Assembly: GCA_964463695.1 (NCBI GenBank)
Contig: CAYXCZ010000015.1
Location: forward strand, 1 to 64,000
From: JALNZU01 sp964463695
GTDB taxonomy: Bacteria; Bacteroidota; Bacteroidia; Bacteroidales; F082
DNA: 64,000 bases
Direction of reading: 5' to 3'
Below, piece by piece: positions 52,630 to 61,485 of this stretch. Each line of letters starts with the position of its first letter. The stretch's first letter is position 1. Under the pieces are notes generated by a model. It was not told where the DNA came from, searched no databases, and saw only the letters and a program-made list of their open reading frames with translations. Position numbers and translations under genes: made by a program.

Positions 52630-53865
52630 ATGGATAGTATTAATCTAGTAGAAAGCTTTTCAGAGTTTAAAGAGTTTAAAAACATTGACCGTGAGCGCAT
52701 GATGCGTATCCTTGAAGATGTTTTTCGCGCCATGTTGGTCAAGAAGTATGGATCTGATGAAAATTTTGATATCATTGTCAACATCGATAAAGGTGACCTC
52801 GAGATTTGGCACAATCGTCAGATTGTAGAAGATGGTGAAATTGAAGATGCTACCTCTCAGATTGCTTTGTCTGATGCCATCAAGATCGAACCTGATTTTG
52901 AGGTTGGAGAAGAAGTGTCGGAAGCAATTAGTATCAGCGACTTTGGGAGACGTGAAATTTTGACAATTCGTCAAAGTTTAGTGTCGAAAATCCTTGAGTA
53001 TGAAAAGGATAATGTTTATCAGAAGTATAAAGATAAAGTAGGTGAAATTATAACAGGTGAAGTTTACCAGGTTTGGCGTCGCGAAATTCTGGTACTTGAT
53101 GACGAAGGTATAGAATTGATGTTGCCTAAAGCAGAACAGATACCAGCAGACTTTTACCGCAAGGGTGACACACTCAGGGCAGTGGTACTGAAAGTAGAAA
53201 TGAGGAATAACAGCCCACAGATTATTCTATCACGCACTTCTGAGATTTTCCTTCAACGGTTGATCGAAGCTGAAGTACCTGAAGTATATGATGGGTTGAT
53301 TACCATTCGCAGGATTGTTCGTGAACCTGGTCAGCGTGCAAAACTCGCTGTGGAATCATATGATGATCGCATCGACCCTGTAGGTGCTTGTGTGGGAATG
53401 AAGGGCTCTCGTATTCATGGTATTGTACGTGAATTGCGTAATGAAAATATTGATGTTATTAATTATACCACGAATTCTAACTTATTCATTACACGTTCAT
53501 TAAGCCCGGCAAAGATTAGTTCGATTCAAATTGATGAAGAGAATAAACGTGCTGAAGTGTTTATGAAACCTGATCAGGTAAGTTTAGCTATCGGTAAAGG
53601 CGGTTTCAATATAAAACTTGCTGGTAAGCTAACAGGATATGAAATTGACGTTTACCGTGATTCTGACGTAGATTCAGAAGATGTTGATCTGGTGGAATTT
53701 GATGATGAAATCGATCAATGGATCATCGATGCACTTAAAAATATAGGCTGTGATACAGCAAAGAGTGTATTGGAACTAAGTCCGGCCGAGCTGGAAACAA
53801 GAACTGACCTCGAAATGGAGACCATTTTGGAAGTCATTAGAATCTTAAAAGCTGAATTTGAATAA
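52630..53865 (+). CDS. nusA: Transcription termination/antitermination factor NusA
   Basis: 411 residues, the short form lacking the two C-terminal acidic repeats of the E. coli protein. The N-terminal polymerase-binding domain (~1-125) is followed by an S1 domain (~130-200) and two KH domains. Visible motifs are VRRIVREPGQRAKLAV-like IRRIVREPGQRAKLAV, DPVGACVGMKGSRI and LAIGKGGFNIKLA. It binds RNA polymerase and nascent RNA and stimulates pausing and intrinsic termination, which is relevant to the hairpin in its own operon leader. Confidence 0.97.
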   Translation: MDSINLVESFSEFKEFKNIDRERMMRILEDVFRAMLVKKYGSDENFDIIVNIDKGDLEIWHNRQIVEDGEIEDATSQIALSDAIKIEPDFEVGEEVSEAISISDFGRREILTIRQSLVSKILEYEKDNVYQKYKDKVGEIITGEVYQVWRREILVLDDEGIELMLPKAEQIPADFYRKGDTLRAVVLKVEMRNNSPQIILSRTSEIFLQRLIEAEVPEVYDGLITIRRIVREPGQRAKLAVESYDDRIDPVGACVGMKGSRIHGIVRELRNENIDVINYTTNSNLFITRSLSPAKISSIQIDEENKRAEVFMKPDQVSLAIGKGGFNIKLAGKLTGYEIDVYRDSDVDSEDVDLVEFDDEIDQWIIDALKNIGCDTAKSVLELSPAELETRTDLEMETILEVIRILKAEFE

Positions 53866-53916
53866 AATCAATAATTTTGCGCTTTGTTATCAAAAATTAA
53901 AAACTTTATCCTGATT

Positions 53917-56900
53917 ATGTCCGAAGGCTCATCAACAGTCCGTTTAAGTAAAGCAGCCAGAGAGTTTAACGTTGGCACTAGTACCATCGTTGAGTTCCTC
54001 TCTAAAAAGGGACATCAGATTGACCCCAATCCCAACACCAAGCTAAGTCCTGAAATGTATACCATGCTCGTCAAGGAATACCAGAAGGAAAAGCAGGTGA
54101 AAGAAGTTTCTCAAAAGTTGGGAATTGAATACACCGGTCGAAAAACCATCACTGCTGATGAAGTTGTCAAACATGATAACACTGAAGAAGATGAATATGA
54201 ACCAGATGAGGTTCATTTTAAAAATATTCAGAGCAATATCATTGAGAAAAGCAGTGTTGATCATAAAGCTAAACCTAAAGTTCCTGAAACACCAAAAGAG
54301 CCTGAAGTTGTTGAGCCGGTAAAAACGGTTGAAGAATCTTTGCCTTTGAGGGTAGTTGAGGTGGAAAAACCTGTTGCACAAATTGTTGAAAAAGAAATAG
54401 TCGCTGAAGTGCCTGTTTCCAGGTTTGACGACGATTTCACTCCACCAGATGCAGTCAAACAGGAACCAAAATCAGTTGTAGCTGAAGCTATTCAAACAGA
54501 AAAACCAGAGCCAACTGTTAATACAGAAGACTTGGAAAAACCTGTAAAGGAGGCTGGAATTCTTTATCAACCTATTGATAGTGATACTGATACCTCGGCT
54601 GACGGTGACCTGAAGATTTTAGGTAAACTGGATCTTGACAGTATGAATCTGCGTACCAAACCAGATCGTAAATCAAAAGCTCAGCGCAGGAAAGAGGATG
54701 ATGACAGAAAACAAAAGGAGAAAGACGACCGTAAACCTGTTGTCAAAGAAACCCCTAAACCCCAGGTTGTAAGTGCGCCTCCTGTCCCTGTGACAGTGGT
54801 AAAAGCTCCCGAACCTACTCCAGTAACTGTTATTGCCCCTCCGACAGAAGCACCGGTGCCTGCTCCAGCACCACTTTCAGATTCTGAAGGACGTATCATA
54901 AACTTTATGCGGACCGAAGTTAAAAAACTTGAAGGACCGAAAATTCTGGATAAAATCGTACTTCCTGAAGAAAGAAAGAATAAAGCTAAGCCTGTTGCAT
55001 CTTCATCAGAAGATAAGCTTTCGGCAGCTCAGAAGAAAAAGAAACGGAAACGTATAAAAAATAAAGAGCAGGGTTCTGCCACACCCGGACAACAAGGTCA
55101 GGGCCAAGGTCAGGGAACACAGCAAGGACAAGGTCAGCATCAGCAAGGACAAGGTCAGCATCAGCAAGGACAAAACCAGGGTCAACAGCAGGGTTCAGGT
55201 CAGGGAGGACAACAACAGGGTCCCCCGCGTTATCAGGGTCAGCAAGGTCAGCAGGGACAGGGTAGACCTGGACCACAACATCAAGGACAGGGACAACGAC
55301 CTCCGAATCAACAACATGACTTTAGAAAGGGGAAGCCACTTCCTCCTAAAAAGGATGAAAAAGTTGAGTTGACGGAAGAAGATATCCAGAAACAGATTAG
55401 AGAGACCCTTGCCCGCTTGACACCACTTGGTAAGTCCAAAACTTCAAAGCATAAACGCCAGAAGCGCGAAGCTTTCTCCCATAATATGGCTGAAGAAATG
55501 GCACGTCAGGAACAGGAAAAATCCGTTCTTAAAGTGACAGAATTTGTTACTGCCAATGAGCTGGCTACGATGATGAACATACCTGTAATCAAGGTTATCT
55601 CCACATGTATGAGTCTTGGAATGGTAGTTTCAATCAATCAGCGCCTCGATGCCGAAACTCTGGCATTGGTAGCAGAAGAATTTGGTTTTCAGGTTGAATT
55701 CATCAGCCATGATTTACAGGATGCTTTAGATATTATCGACGAAGTTGATAAACCAGAAGATCTTATCGACCGCGCACCTGTTGTAACCGTTATGGGTCAC
55801 GTTGACCACGGTAAAACGCTTTTACTCGACTTTATCCGTAAAACCAATGTGGTTGCAGGTGAAGCAGGAGGTATCACACAACATATTGGTGCTTACGAAG
55901 TTTATGGTGAGAGTGGTAGAAAAATAACCTTCCTAGATACTCCCGGTCACGAAGCCTTTACAGCGATGCGTGCCCGTGGTGCAAAGGTTACCGATGTGGC
56001 AATCATCGTAATTGCAGCTGATGACAGCGTGATGCCTCAAACGAAGGAGGCTATTAATCATGCTCAGGCAGCCGGTGTGCCAATCGTTTTTGCTTTCAAT
56101 AAAATTGATAAGCCATCTGCAAACGCAGAGAAAATTAAAGAACAGCTGGCTAATATGAATATCCTCGTTGAAGACTGGGGTGGTAAATACCAATGCCAGG
56201 AAGTGTCAGCTAAATCAGGATTTGGAATTGAGTCACTGCTTGAAAAAGTACTGCTTGAAGCTGATATTTTGGAACTTAAAGGTAATCCGACCAAAGCTGC
56301 AAGAGGTACAGTTATTGAGTCATCACTTGATAAAGGTCGTGGCTATGTAGCTAAGATATTGGTTCAGGATGGTGTGCTGAAGCAAGGAGATATCGTTTTG
56401 GCCGGTTCGGTTTATGGTAGGGTTAAGGCTATGTTCAACGAAAGGAATAAATTGATCAAAGAAGCCGGACCAGCTACTCCAACTTTGTTGCTTGGTTTAA
56501 ATGGCGCCCCTCAGGCTGGTGACACATTTAATGTAATGTCAGATGAAAAAGAAGTGAAAAACATCGCTTCACGTCGTCAGCAATTGCAACGTGAGCAGGG
56601 CCTCAGAACTCAAAAGCATATCACTTTGGATGAAATTGGCCGTCGTATTGCGATTGGTGATTTCAAAGAACTCAATTTGATTGTTAAAGCTGACGTTGAC
56701 GGTTCTGCTGAAGCATTGTCAGATTCATTGCTCAAACTATCAACAAACGAAGTTCAGGTTAATGTGATTCACAAATCAGTGGGTGCAATTACCGAATCGG
56801 ATATAATGCTGGCCTCTGCTTCCAATGCTATTGTTATTGGATTCCAGGTTCGTCCAACGATGCAGGCTCGAAAAATTGCTGAAACTGAAGAAATTGATAT

Positions 56901-57276
56901 CAGGCTCTACTCGATTATCTATACTGCCATTGAAGAAATTAAGTCGGCTATCGAGGGTATGCTTTCTCCTGTAATTGAAGAAGTTATCACCTGTAATATC
57001 GAGGTAAGAGAAGTGTTTAGAATCACAAAAGTTGGAACGATTGCAGGATGTATGGTGCTTGATGGCAAAGTAAACCGCAACACCAGAATAAGACTTATCC
57101 GTGACGGTATTGTTATTTATACCGGAGGTTTGGGATCGCTTAAGCGCTTTAAAGATGATGTAAAAGAAGTATTAACCGGTTACGAATGCGGTTTGAATAT
57201 TGATGGATTTAACGATATCAAGGTTGGAGATATTATTGAAGGTTATGCTGAAAAAGAGGTAACCCGTAAGCTTTAA
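53917..57276 (+). CDS. infB: Translation initiation factor IF-2
   Basis: 1119 residues from the ATG at 53917 (MSEGSSTVRLSKAAREFNVG, typical of Bacteroidota IF2). The frame also opens at TTG 53884, rejected because the added residues do not fit the family. After a short N-terminal helical domain comes a long disordered linker (~65-510) rich in Pro, Lys, Val and Glu and ending in a Gln/Gly-rich tract (~395-470). An IF2_N domain lies near 540-590. The G domain has GHVDHGKT (627-634), DTPGHEAF and NKID; domains II-IV complete the fMet-tRNA-binding part. It brings initiator tRNA to the 30S subunit. Confidence 0.97.
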   Translation: MSEGSSTVRLSKAAREFNVGTSTIVEFLSKKGHQIDPNPNTKLSPEMYTMLVKEYQKEKQVKEVSQKLGIEYTGRKTITADEVVKHDNTEEDEYEPDEVHFKNIQSNIIEKSSVDHKAKPKVPETPKEPEVVEPVKTVEESLPLRVVEVEKPVAQIVEKEIVAEVPVSRFDDDFTPPDAVKQEPKSVVAEAIQTEKPEPTVNTEDLEKPVKEAGILYQPIDSDTDTSADGDLKILGKLDLDSMNLRTKPDRKSKAQRRKEDDDRKQKEKDDRKPVVKETPKPQVVSAPPVPVTVVKAPEPTPVTVIAPPTEAPVPAPAPLSDSEGRIINFMRTEVKKLEGPKILDKIVLPEERKNKAKPVASSSEDKLSAAQKKKKRKRIKNKEQGSATPGQQGQGQGQGTQQGQGQHQQGQGQHQQGQNQGQQQGSGQGGQQQGPPRYQGQQGQQGQGRPGPQHQGQGQRPPNQQHDFRKGKPLPPKKDEKVELTEEDIQKQIRETLARLTPLGKSKTSKHKRQKREAFSHNMAEEMARQEQEKSVLKVTEFVTANELATMMNIPVIKVISTCMSLGMVVSINQRLDAETLALVAEEFGFQVEFISHDLQDALDIIDEVDKPEDLIDRAPVVTVMGHVDHGKTLLLDFIRKTNVVAGEAGGITQHIGAYEVYGESGRKITFLDTPGHEAFTAMRARGAKVTDVAIIVIAADDSVMPQTKEAINHAQAAGVPIVFAFNKIDKPSANAEKIKEQLANMNILVEDWGGKYQCQEVSAKSGFGIESLLEKVLLEADILELKGNPTKAARGTVIESSLDKGRGYVAKILVQDGVLKQGDIVLAGSVYGRVKAMFNERNKLIKEAGPATPTLLLGLNGAPQAGDTFNVMSDEKEVKNIASRRQQLQREQGLRTQKHITLDEIGRRIAIGDFKELNLIVKADVDGSAEALSDSLLKLSTNEVQVNVIHKSVGAITESDIMLASASNAIVIGFQVRPTMQARKIAETEEIDIRLYSIIYTAIEEIKSAIEGMLSPVIEEVITCNIEVREVFRITKVGTIAGCMVLDGKVNRNTRIRLIRDGIVIYTGGLGSLKRFKDDVKEVLTGYECGLNIDGFNDIKVGDIIEGYAEKEVTRKL
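55120..55173 (+). repeat. 21-base tandem repeat in infB (2.6 copies)
   Basis: The 21-base unit beginning CAGCAAGGACAAGGTCAGCA occurs at 55120-55140 and 55141-55161 exactly, and a third copy begins at 55162. It encodes QQGQGQH and keeps the frame, since 21 is a multiple of three. It forms part of the Gln/Gly-rich linker of IF2. Confidence 0.9.
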
Positions 57277-57299
57277 TATCACTAAATAATAATAAAAAA

Positions 57300-57329
57300 G
57301 GTCTTGAAGATACTTCAAGCCCTTTTTTT
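57300..57329 (+). terminator. Intrinsic terminator after infB
   Basis: A stem of nine pairs with one mismatch (GG-T-CTTGAAG / CTTCAAG-C-CC) and a three-base loop is followed by seven T. It lies 23 bases after the infB stop and ends the rimP-nusA-infB operon. Confidence 0.9.
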
Positions 57330-57368
57330 GGTTAATTGCGCTAAATGATTGATTAATAATTCGATAAT

Positions 57369-58724
57369 CTATTTGTTTAACATTTTTATTGCGATAATCT
57401 CAGCAGCCTTAATAAGAGGATAAGCTGCAGGTGAAGCAGTAAGACAAGGGTGAGTACCTATTTGCATGGTCAATAGATTATTCACACTCATCCTGCTCTG
57501 AATTGCAAGTCCAATTACATTTGTTAATTCTCCTGCTTCAAGACCTCCAATTACTTCGCCGCCGATAATGACTCCGGAATGTTTGGCTGTAATAAGTTTA
57601 ACAATCTGTTTGTGAGCATCAGGAAGATTTCCCGGATGACGATTGATTCCTTCGAACAAACCTGATAACGTTTCAATGCCTTCTTCTGTTGCTCTTTGTT
57701 CAGTTACACCTGCTGTGCCAAAGCCGGTATTGCCAATAGCTGTTGAATAAATTGCAATGGTACCACTAAAGGTTTTTACCACATGGAGGTTAAAAAGGTT
57801 CATCCCAGCAATGCGTGCTTCAGCACAAGCAGTTGAAGCTAACATCGTTGGAACTCGCTTGCGGGTGACGAAATCACGCTTTTGAGCGCAGTCACCAACA
57901 GCAAAAACATCTTTTACATGGGTTCTCATATACTCATCAACTGCAATAAATCCGTCTTCATCAACATAAATACCTGCTGAAATAGCAAGGGTGTTGTCAG
58001 GTTTGTAACCCATTGAGAGTACAACAGCATCCATTTCAAGAATTTGTCCATCCTCTAGCTCAATTGCTTCCACAGTGGTTGTTCCAACTACTTTTTTAAT
58101 ACCTTGACCAACAACAATTTTGATTCCTTTAGCTAAAAGCAAGTCAAGGATTCTGTCAGAAATTACCGGATCAAACGCCAAATTGAGAATAGTAGGCATT
58201 TTCTCCACCAGGGTTACTTCATAACCAGCTTTATGTAACTCATCCGAAAGTTCAACTCCTATAAAACCAGCCCCTATTACAGCGATTTTTTTACTACTAC
58301 CAAGTGTCAACTTCATCTCTTCCAGATAGACTTTGTCTTTTGGAATCGTAAAAACATTCGTCAATTCGGCACCTTTCAGCCATGCAGGCTTTACTGGGAC
58401 AGAGCCTGTGGCTATTACAAGCTTTTGATACGAAATAGTTTCACCACTTTTAAAAGTTACTACTTTGTCGCTTGTATTTACTGCAATGGCTTCATCAAGA
58501 ATCGAATTGATTCCGTTTTTATCCATCATCATGTCAACGGGCATGATGTTTTTTGAGACTTCGGTTAATGTACCAAAAACATAAGGTATACCACATGGAA
58601 CCATTACGTCTTTTTGTTTTTTAACCAATGTAAACTGCTTTTCCGGCCAATGAGCTTTGCCAGTAAGAGCAGTTACCATTCCACCGGCACTTCCGCCAAT
58701 GATTAATACATCTGTTGATTTCAT
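57369..58724 (-). CDS. CoA-disulfide-reductase-like FAD/NAD(P)H flavoprotein
   Basis: 451 residues. An N-terminal FAD-binding motif (IIGGSAGGMVTAL) is followed by VPCGIPYV with Cys44, the position of the single redox-active cysteine of CoA-disulfide reductases and related NADH oxidases and persulfide reductases. A second Rossmann motif (AVIGAGFIGVELSDEL) binds NAD(P)H, and the FAD motif FAVGDCAQKRD follows. The C-terminal dimerisation domain is present, with no rhodanese fusion. It should pass electrons from NAD(P)H to a disulfide, persulfide or oxygen. It lies 113 bases downstream of the His-rich ferredoxin gene on the same strand, with a palindrome just upstream, so it may be separately regulated while serving the same cluster. 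Confidence 0.88.
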   Translation of the reverse strand: MKSTDVLIIGGSAGGMVTALTGKAHWPEKQFTLVKKQKDVMVPCGIPYVFGTLTEVSKNIMPVDMMMDKNGINSILDEAIAVNTSDKVVTFKSGETISYQKLVIATGSVPVKPAWLKGAELTNVFTIPKDKVYLEEMKLTLGSSKKIAVIGAGFIGVELSDELHKAGYEVTLVEKMPTILNLAFDPVISDRILDLLLAKGIKIVVGQGIKKVVGTTTVEAIELEDGQILEMDAVVLSMGYKPDNTLAISAGIYVDEDGFIAVDEYMRTHVKDVFAVGDCAQKRDFVTRKRVPTMLASTACAEARIAGMNLFNLHVVKTFSGTIAIYSTAIGNTGFGTAGVTEQRATEEGIETLSGLFEGINRHPGNLPDAHKQIVKLITAKHSGVIIGGEVIGGLEAGELTNVIGLAIQSRMSVNNLLTMQIGTHPCLTASPAAYPLIKAAEIIAIKMLNK

Positions 58725-58748
58725 CTTGAATAATTTAAATTATTTAAA

Positions 58749-58765
58749 ATCCTTATTATAAGGAT
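58749..58765. promoter_or_regulatory. Candidate operator ahead of the flavoprotein gene
   Basis: ATCCTTA-tta-TAAGGAT is a perfect 7-base inverted repeat with a 3-base centre. It ends 25 bases upstream of the flavoprotein start codon. It lacks a T tract and so is more like a protein-binding site than a terminator. The binding protein is unknown. Confidence 0.4.
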
Positions 58766-58837
58766 ACTAAGTGTCTGATACTTTCTTTGTTTCCAAAAAC
58801 ACACCACATTTTTTGAAAATCAATTTTATTAATAGGG

Positions 58838-59251
58838 TTATGGGTTTATGGCATTGTATGAACAAGAACTTACACAAATTTTGCAGTTCCGGCATTTTGC
58901 TTCTATTATAAATGCTTTGCCGTTGCGATATTCTATTGCATCAGTTGGACAAATGTTAAGACAAACACCACAAGCGGTACATTTGTCAAAAATCACTTCC
59001 GGATATTTACTCCGCTTTACAGGACGAAAATTATGATCTTCCTTATCTTCTTCATGTAAAGCTATTGCGCACTCTGCATAAGAGGTATCATAACTTTTAT
59101 AAAGGCTATGCTGACAACTTGGACAGCGGCGCGAATTGCAAGGAACTCCAGGAACATGAATCAGTGCTTTGTTGCATATTGGACAAACACAAAAAGCTGA
59201 ACCATTGCTATGACTATGGCTTTGTCCATGATGATGACCTTCGTGATTCAT
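58838..59251 (-). CDS. His-rich zinc-ribbon/2x[4Fe-4S] ferredoxin protein
   Basis: 137 residues. The first 14 residues contain six His (MNHEGHHHGQSHSH). A zinc-ribbon-like segment follows with CPIC (C23, C26) and CPSC (C43, C46). The C-terminal half is a bacterial ferredoxin with C91, C94, C97, C101 and C120, C123, C126, C130, each set CxxCxxCxxxC, able to hold two [4Fe-4S] clusters. It is cytosolic. The start codon lies two bases beyond the stop of the NifX-like gene, so the two are translated together. It may supply electrons or bind metal for the cluster-assembly proteins encoded upstream. The combination of domains is one I do not recognise as a named family. Confidence 0.85.
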   Translation of the reverse strand: MNHEGHHHGQSHSHSNGSAFCVCPICNKALIHVPGVPCNSRRCPSCQHSLYKSYDTSYAECAIALHEEDKEDHNFRPVKRSKYPEVIFDKCTACGVCLNICPTDAIEYRNGKAFIIEAKCRNCKICVSSCSYNAINP

Positions 59252-59253
59252 GG

Positions 59254-59592
59254 CTACATCACTTTAAGTTTACCAGTTAAAAAAGCAGAATAAGCCTGAC
59301 GTAAAGTCATCTGATGTGCGTCGATATAAATACTGATCTTTAATTGATTCAACACTTTTAATGCTGTTTCTCCAGGACCATTCCCTGTGATAAGTGCGTC
59401 AGGATGAATATCATATACCTTTTTTGCAGTTGCTGTACCAGCGCCATGAGCTTCCGCCACATTTGCACTATTGTCATACACTTCAATATTTTCGTTTGAA
59501 TCATCATATACGAAAATATTAGCAGCGCGGCCAAAACGGGCATCGATTGGAGAATCCCAATGATCTCCTTGTGAAGTAAAAGCAATTTTCAT
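59254..59592 (-). CDS. NifX/ORP-type (COG1433-like) cofactor-binding protein
   Basis: 112 residues, the whole of a dinitrogenase FeMo-cofactor-biosynthesis domain. The N-terminal motif DSPIDARFGRAANIFVYDD is the standard form of this family, and EAHGAGTATAKKVYDIHPDALITGNGPGETALKVL is its typical centre. Relatives bind metal-sulfur cofactors: NifX and NafY carry FeMo-co precursors, and ORP carries a Mo-Cu-S cluster. No nitrogenase genes are present. Of the three family members in this window it is the only one with the canonical FGRA motif; the other two have FGHC. It sits directly upstream of the ferredoxin gene. Confidence 0.9.
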   Translation of the reverse strand: MKIAFTSQGDHWDSPIDARFGRAANIFVYDDSNENIEVYDNSANVAEAHGAGTATAKKVYDIHPDALITGNGPGETALKVLNQLKISIYIDAHQMTLRQAYSAFLTGKLKVM

Positions 59593-59691
59593 TATAATTT
59601 GTTTTAATTTGTTGTGAATGAGTAAACTAATATTTAATTTTCTGGTTTAATGTCGAATGATTCAATAAGAATCCACTACATAATTTCTGTT

Positions 59692-60579
59692 TCATTTGTG
59701 TACAGGTTTTTTGATAAGCTCCTTGATTTCCTTCCAGATTTCGGAAAACAGCTCATGCATTTCTAATGATGTCTCAGCAACTGTTCGAACGTTAAGCATT
59801 GATTGTGTGAAACTTTCGTTGTATAGAATTTCTGCAAGTAAGTTGACATCAGTGCTGTGGAGATAGCTTTTGATCTCATTGGTGAGATGAGGATTTAAGT
59901 CACTCTTGTTTATAATACACCCAACTTTTGGCCTGAATTTACTAAGTAGTTCCAATAAACGTTTCATATCATGAAAAGCAGAAAGTGTCGGTTCGGTAAC
60001 TATTAGAACGAATTTTGCACCGGCAAGGGATGAAACAACCGGACAGCCGATACCTGGAGCGCCATCAACAAGGATATATGATCGTCCAAAGTTTGCAGCC
60101 AATTTTTTTGCATCTTCTTTTACTCTGGCTACCATTTTACCTGAATTATCGGCTCCCGGATCAAGACGTGCATGTGCTACTGGAATATTTAATCTGCTTT
60201 CGGAAAGATACACATCACCCGATCTTCTGGGCAGCATCTGAATTGCTGTTGATGGACAAACTCTTGCACAATAGCCACAGCCTTCGCAATTAATTGGGTC
60301 GATTTCAAAGAGTCCTTCCTCACTAAGCACAGCATCATATCTGCATACATCTTTGCATTGTCCACATGAAATGCATTGATCATAAGATATGTAAGCAATT
60401 TCACCACTAAAAAATGGAAGTTGTGAAACAGGTTTTGTTTGTAACAATAAATGAATATTTGCTGCATCTACATCGCAATCAGCCAGTACAACCTCATTGC
60501 ATGCAACTGCTGCTAATGAAGCACTTATGGATGTCTTGCCCGTTCCTCCCTTTCCCGATAGAACCACAATTTCATACAT
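59692..60579 (-). CDS. MinD-type ATPase with inserted ferredoxin domain (second of pair)
   Basis: 295 residues. The N-terminus has the deviant Walker A motif SGKGGTGKTS of the MinD/Mrp/NifH class. A ferredoxin domain is inserted after the first ~60 residues, with C69, C72, C75, C79 and C98, C101, C104, C108 for two [4Fe-4S] clusters. The ATPase fold resumes with YILVDGAPGIGCPVVSSLAGA and VTEPTLSAFHDMKRLLEL. Such proteins (COG1149) occur in pairs in anaerobes and are thought to bind or transfer Fe-S or mixed-metal clusters with ATP. The start codon lies inside the end of the upstream paralogue (8-base overlap), so the two are translationally coupled. Confidence 0.93.
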   Translation of the reverse strand: MYEIVVLSGKGGTGKTSISASLAAVACNEVVLADCDVDAANIHLLLQTKPVSQLPFFSGEIAYISYDQCISCGQCKDVCRYDAVLSEEGLFEIDPINCEGCGYCARVCPSTAIQMLPRRSGDVYLSESRLNIPVAHARLDPGADNSGKMVARVKEDAKKLAANFGRSYILVDGAPGIGCPVVSSLAGAKFVLIVTEPTLSAFHDMKRLLELLSKFRPKVGCIINKSDLNPHLTNEIKSYLHSTDVNLLAEILYNESFTQSMLNVRTVAETSLEMHELFSEIWKEIKELIKKPVHK

Positions 60580-61453
60580 GATTAAGTGCTTTTAGTGTTA
60601 GAAGTTTATATATGCCATCCAATGATTTTGCTAAACCTGGAACTTTTTTGTAAACTATTTCTCCTTTGGAATAAATCTCAGCAATTTTTCTGTCGTAAGG
60701 AATACGTGCAATTATGGGTATGTTTTCAGTATTACAAAAATCTTCAACCTGACTATCACCAATACTATCCCTGTTTATGATGACTCCCACCTCCTTTTGA
60801 AGTTTACCCATTGTTTCAACAGCAAGTTTAAGATCGTTAAGGCCAAAGGGCGTAGGTTCGGTTACAAGTATCACAAAATCAGCCTCTTTCGTCGAAGCTA
60901 CAACAGGACAGGATGTTCCCGGAGGACAATCGTAAATGATAATTGAACTTTCATCATGTGTTGTGTTCAGCAATTTGTGTGTTTGCTTTATCAATGGAAC
61001 AGCTTGTTCTTCTCCAATATTTAACCGACTTTCATAAAAGTGTAGTTTGTTATGATGAAGATCTGATATTGTTCCAAGTGGATGTTCTGTCATGGGTAAA
61101 GCGTGTTCAGGACAAAGTTCAGAACAAGCATAGCAGCTGTGACATAACTCGTTGAATACCAGTATCGTTGTTCCCAACTGCATGATGGCGTGAAATTTAC
61201 ATACTTCGGTACATTTTCCACACAGGGTGCACTTGTCTTCATCCCAAACAGGTATCATTTTATTTACCTGCTTCATTACATTTAATTCATTTGAGATAAA
61301 AAGAGCATCGTTGGGTTCTTCAACATCCAAATCGACAAGCGTGCATTGCTGTTGCTCAGAGATGAAGGCTGCAAGGTTAACAGAAACAAGTGTTTTTCCT
61401 GTTCCTCCTTTGCCACTTGCGACTGCTATTCGAAATGAGTTTAGATTTTTCAT
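60572..61453 (-). CDS. MinD-type ATPase with inserted ferredoxin domain (first of pair)
   Basis: 293 residues. Walker A is SGKGGTGKTL; the inserted ferredoxin domain has C75, C78, C81, C85 and C104, C107, C110, C114, in TLCGKCTEVC and SCYACSELCP. The switch region reads IIIYDCPPGTSCPVVASTKEA and the adenine side VTEPTPFGLNDLKLAVETMG. Overall order matches the downstream paralogue at 59692-60579, but the sequences have clearly diverged, which suggests a heterodimer rather than a recent duplication. Sulfate-reducer orp operons also encode two such ATPases. Cys in the switch region (DCPPGTSCP) resembles Mrp-type Fe-S carriers. Confidence 0.93.
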   Translation of the reverse strand: MKNLNSFRIAVASGKGGTGKTLVSVNLAAFISEQQQCTLVDLDVEEPNDALFISNELNVMKQVNKMIPVWDEDKCTLCGKCTEVCKFHAIMQLGTTILVFNELCHSCYACSELCPEHALPMTEHPLGTISDLHHNKLHFYESRLNIGEEQAVPLIKQTHKLLNTTHDESSIIIYDCPPGTSCPVVASTKEADFVILVTEPTPFGLNDLKLAVETMGKLQKEVGVIINRDSIGDSQVEDFCNTENIPIIARIPYDRKIAEIYSKGEIVYKKVPGLAKSLDGIYKLLTLKALNHV

Positions 61454-61485
61454 TGATTTATAGGAAATATACCTTTCTTTTAGTT

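Noticed and set aside
55120..55173. Possible CRISPR-like repeat
   Set aside because: The copies are directly tandem with no spacers and lie in frame within infB.
54986..55276. Minus-strand open frame opposite the infB linker
   Set aside because: It is a shadow of the repetitive Gln/Gly codons and encodes only Asp/Val/Pro/Leu repeats.
59692..61453. Cell-division MinD genes
   Set aside because: Each protein has an inserted eight-Cys ferredoxin domain, and no minC or minE is nearby. The MinD resemblance is at the level of the ATPase class.
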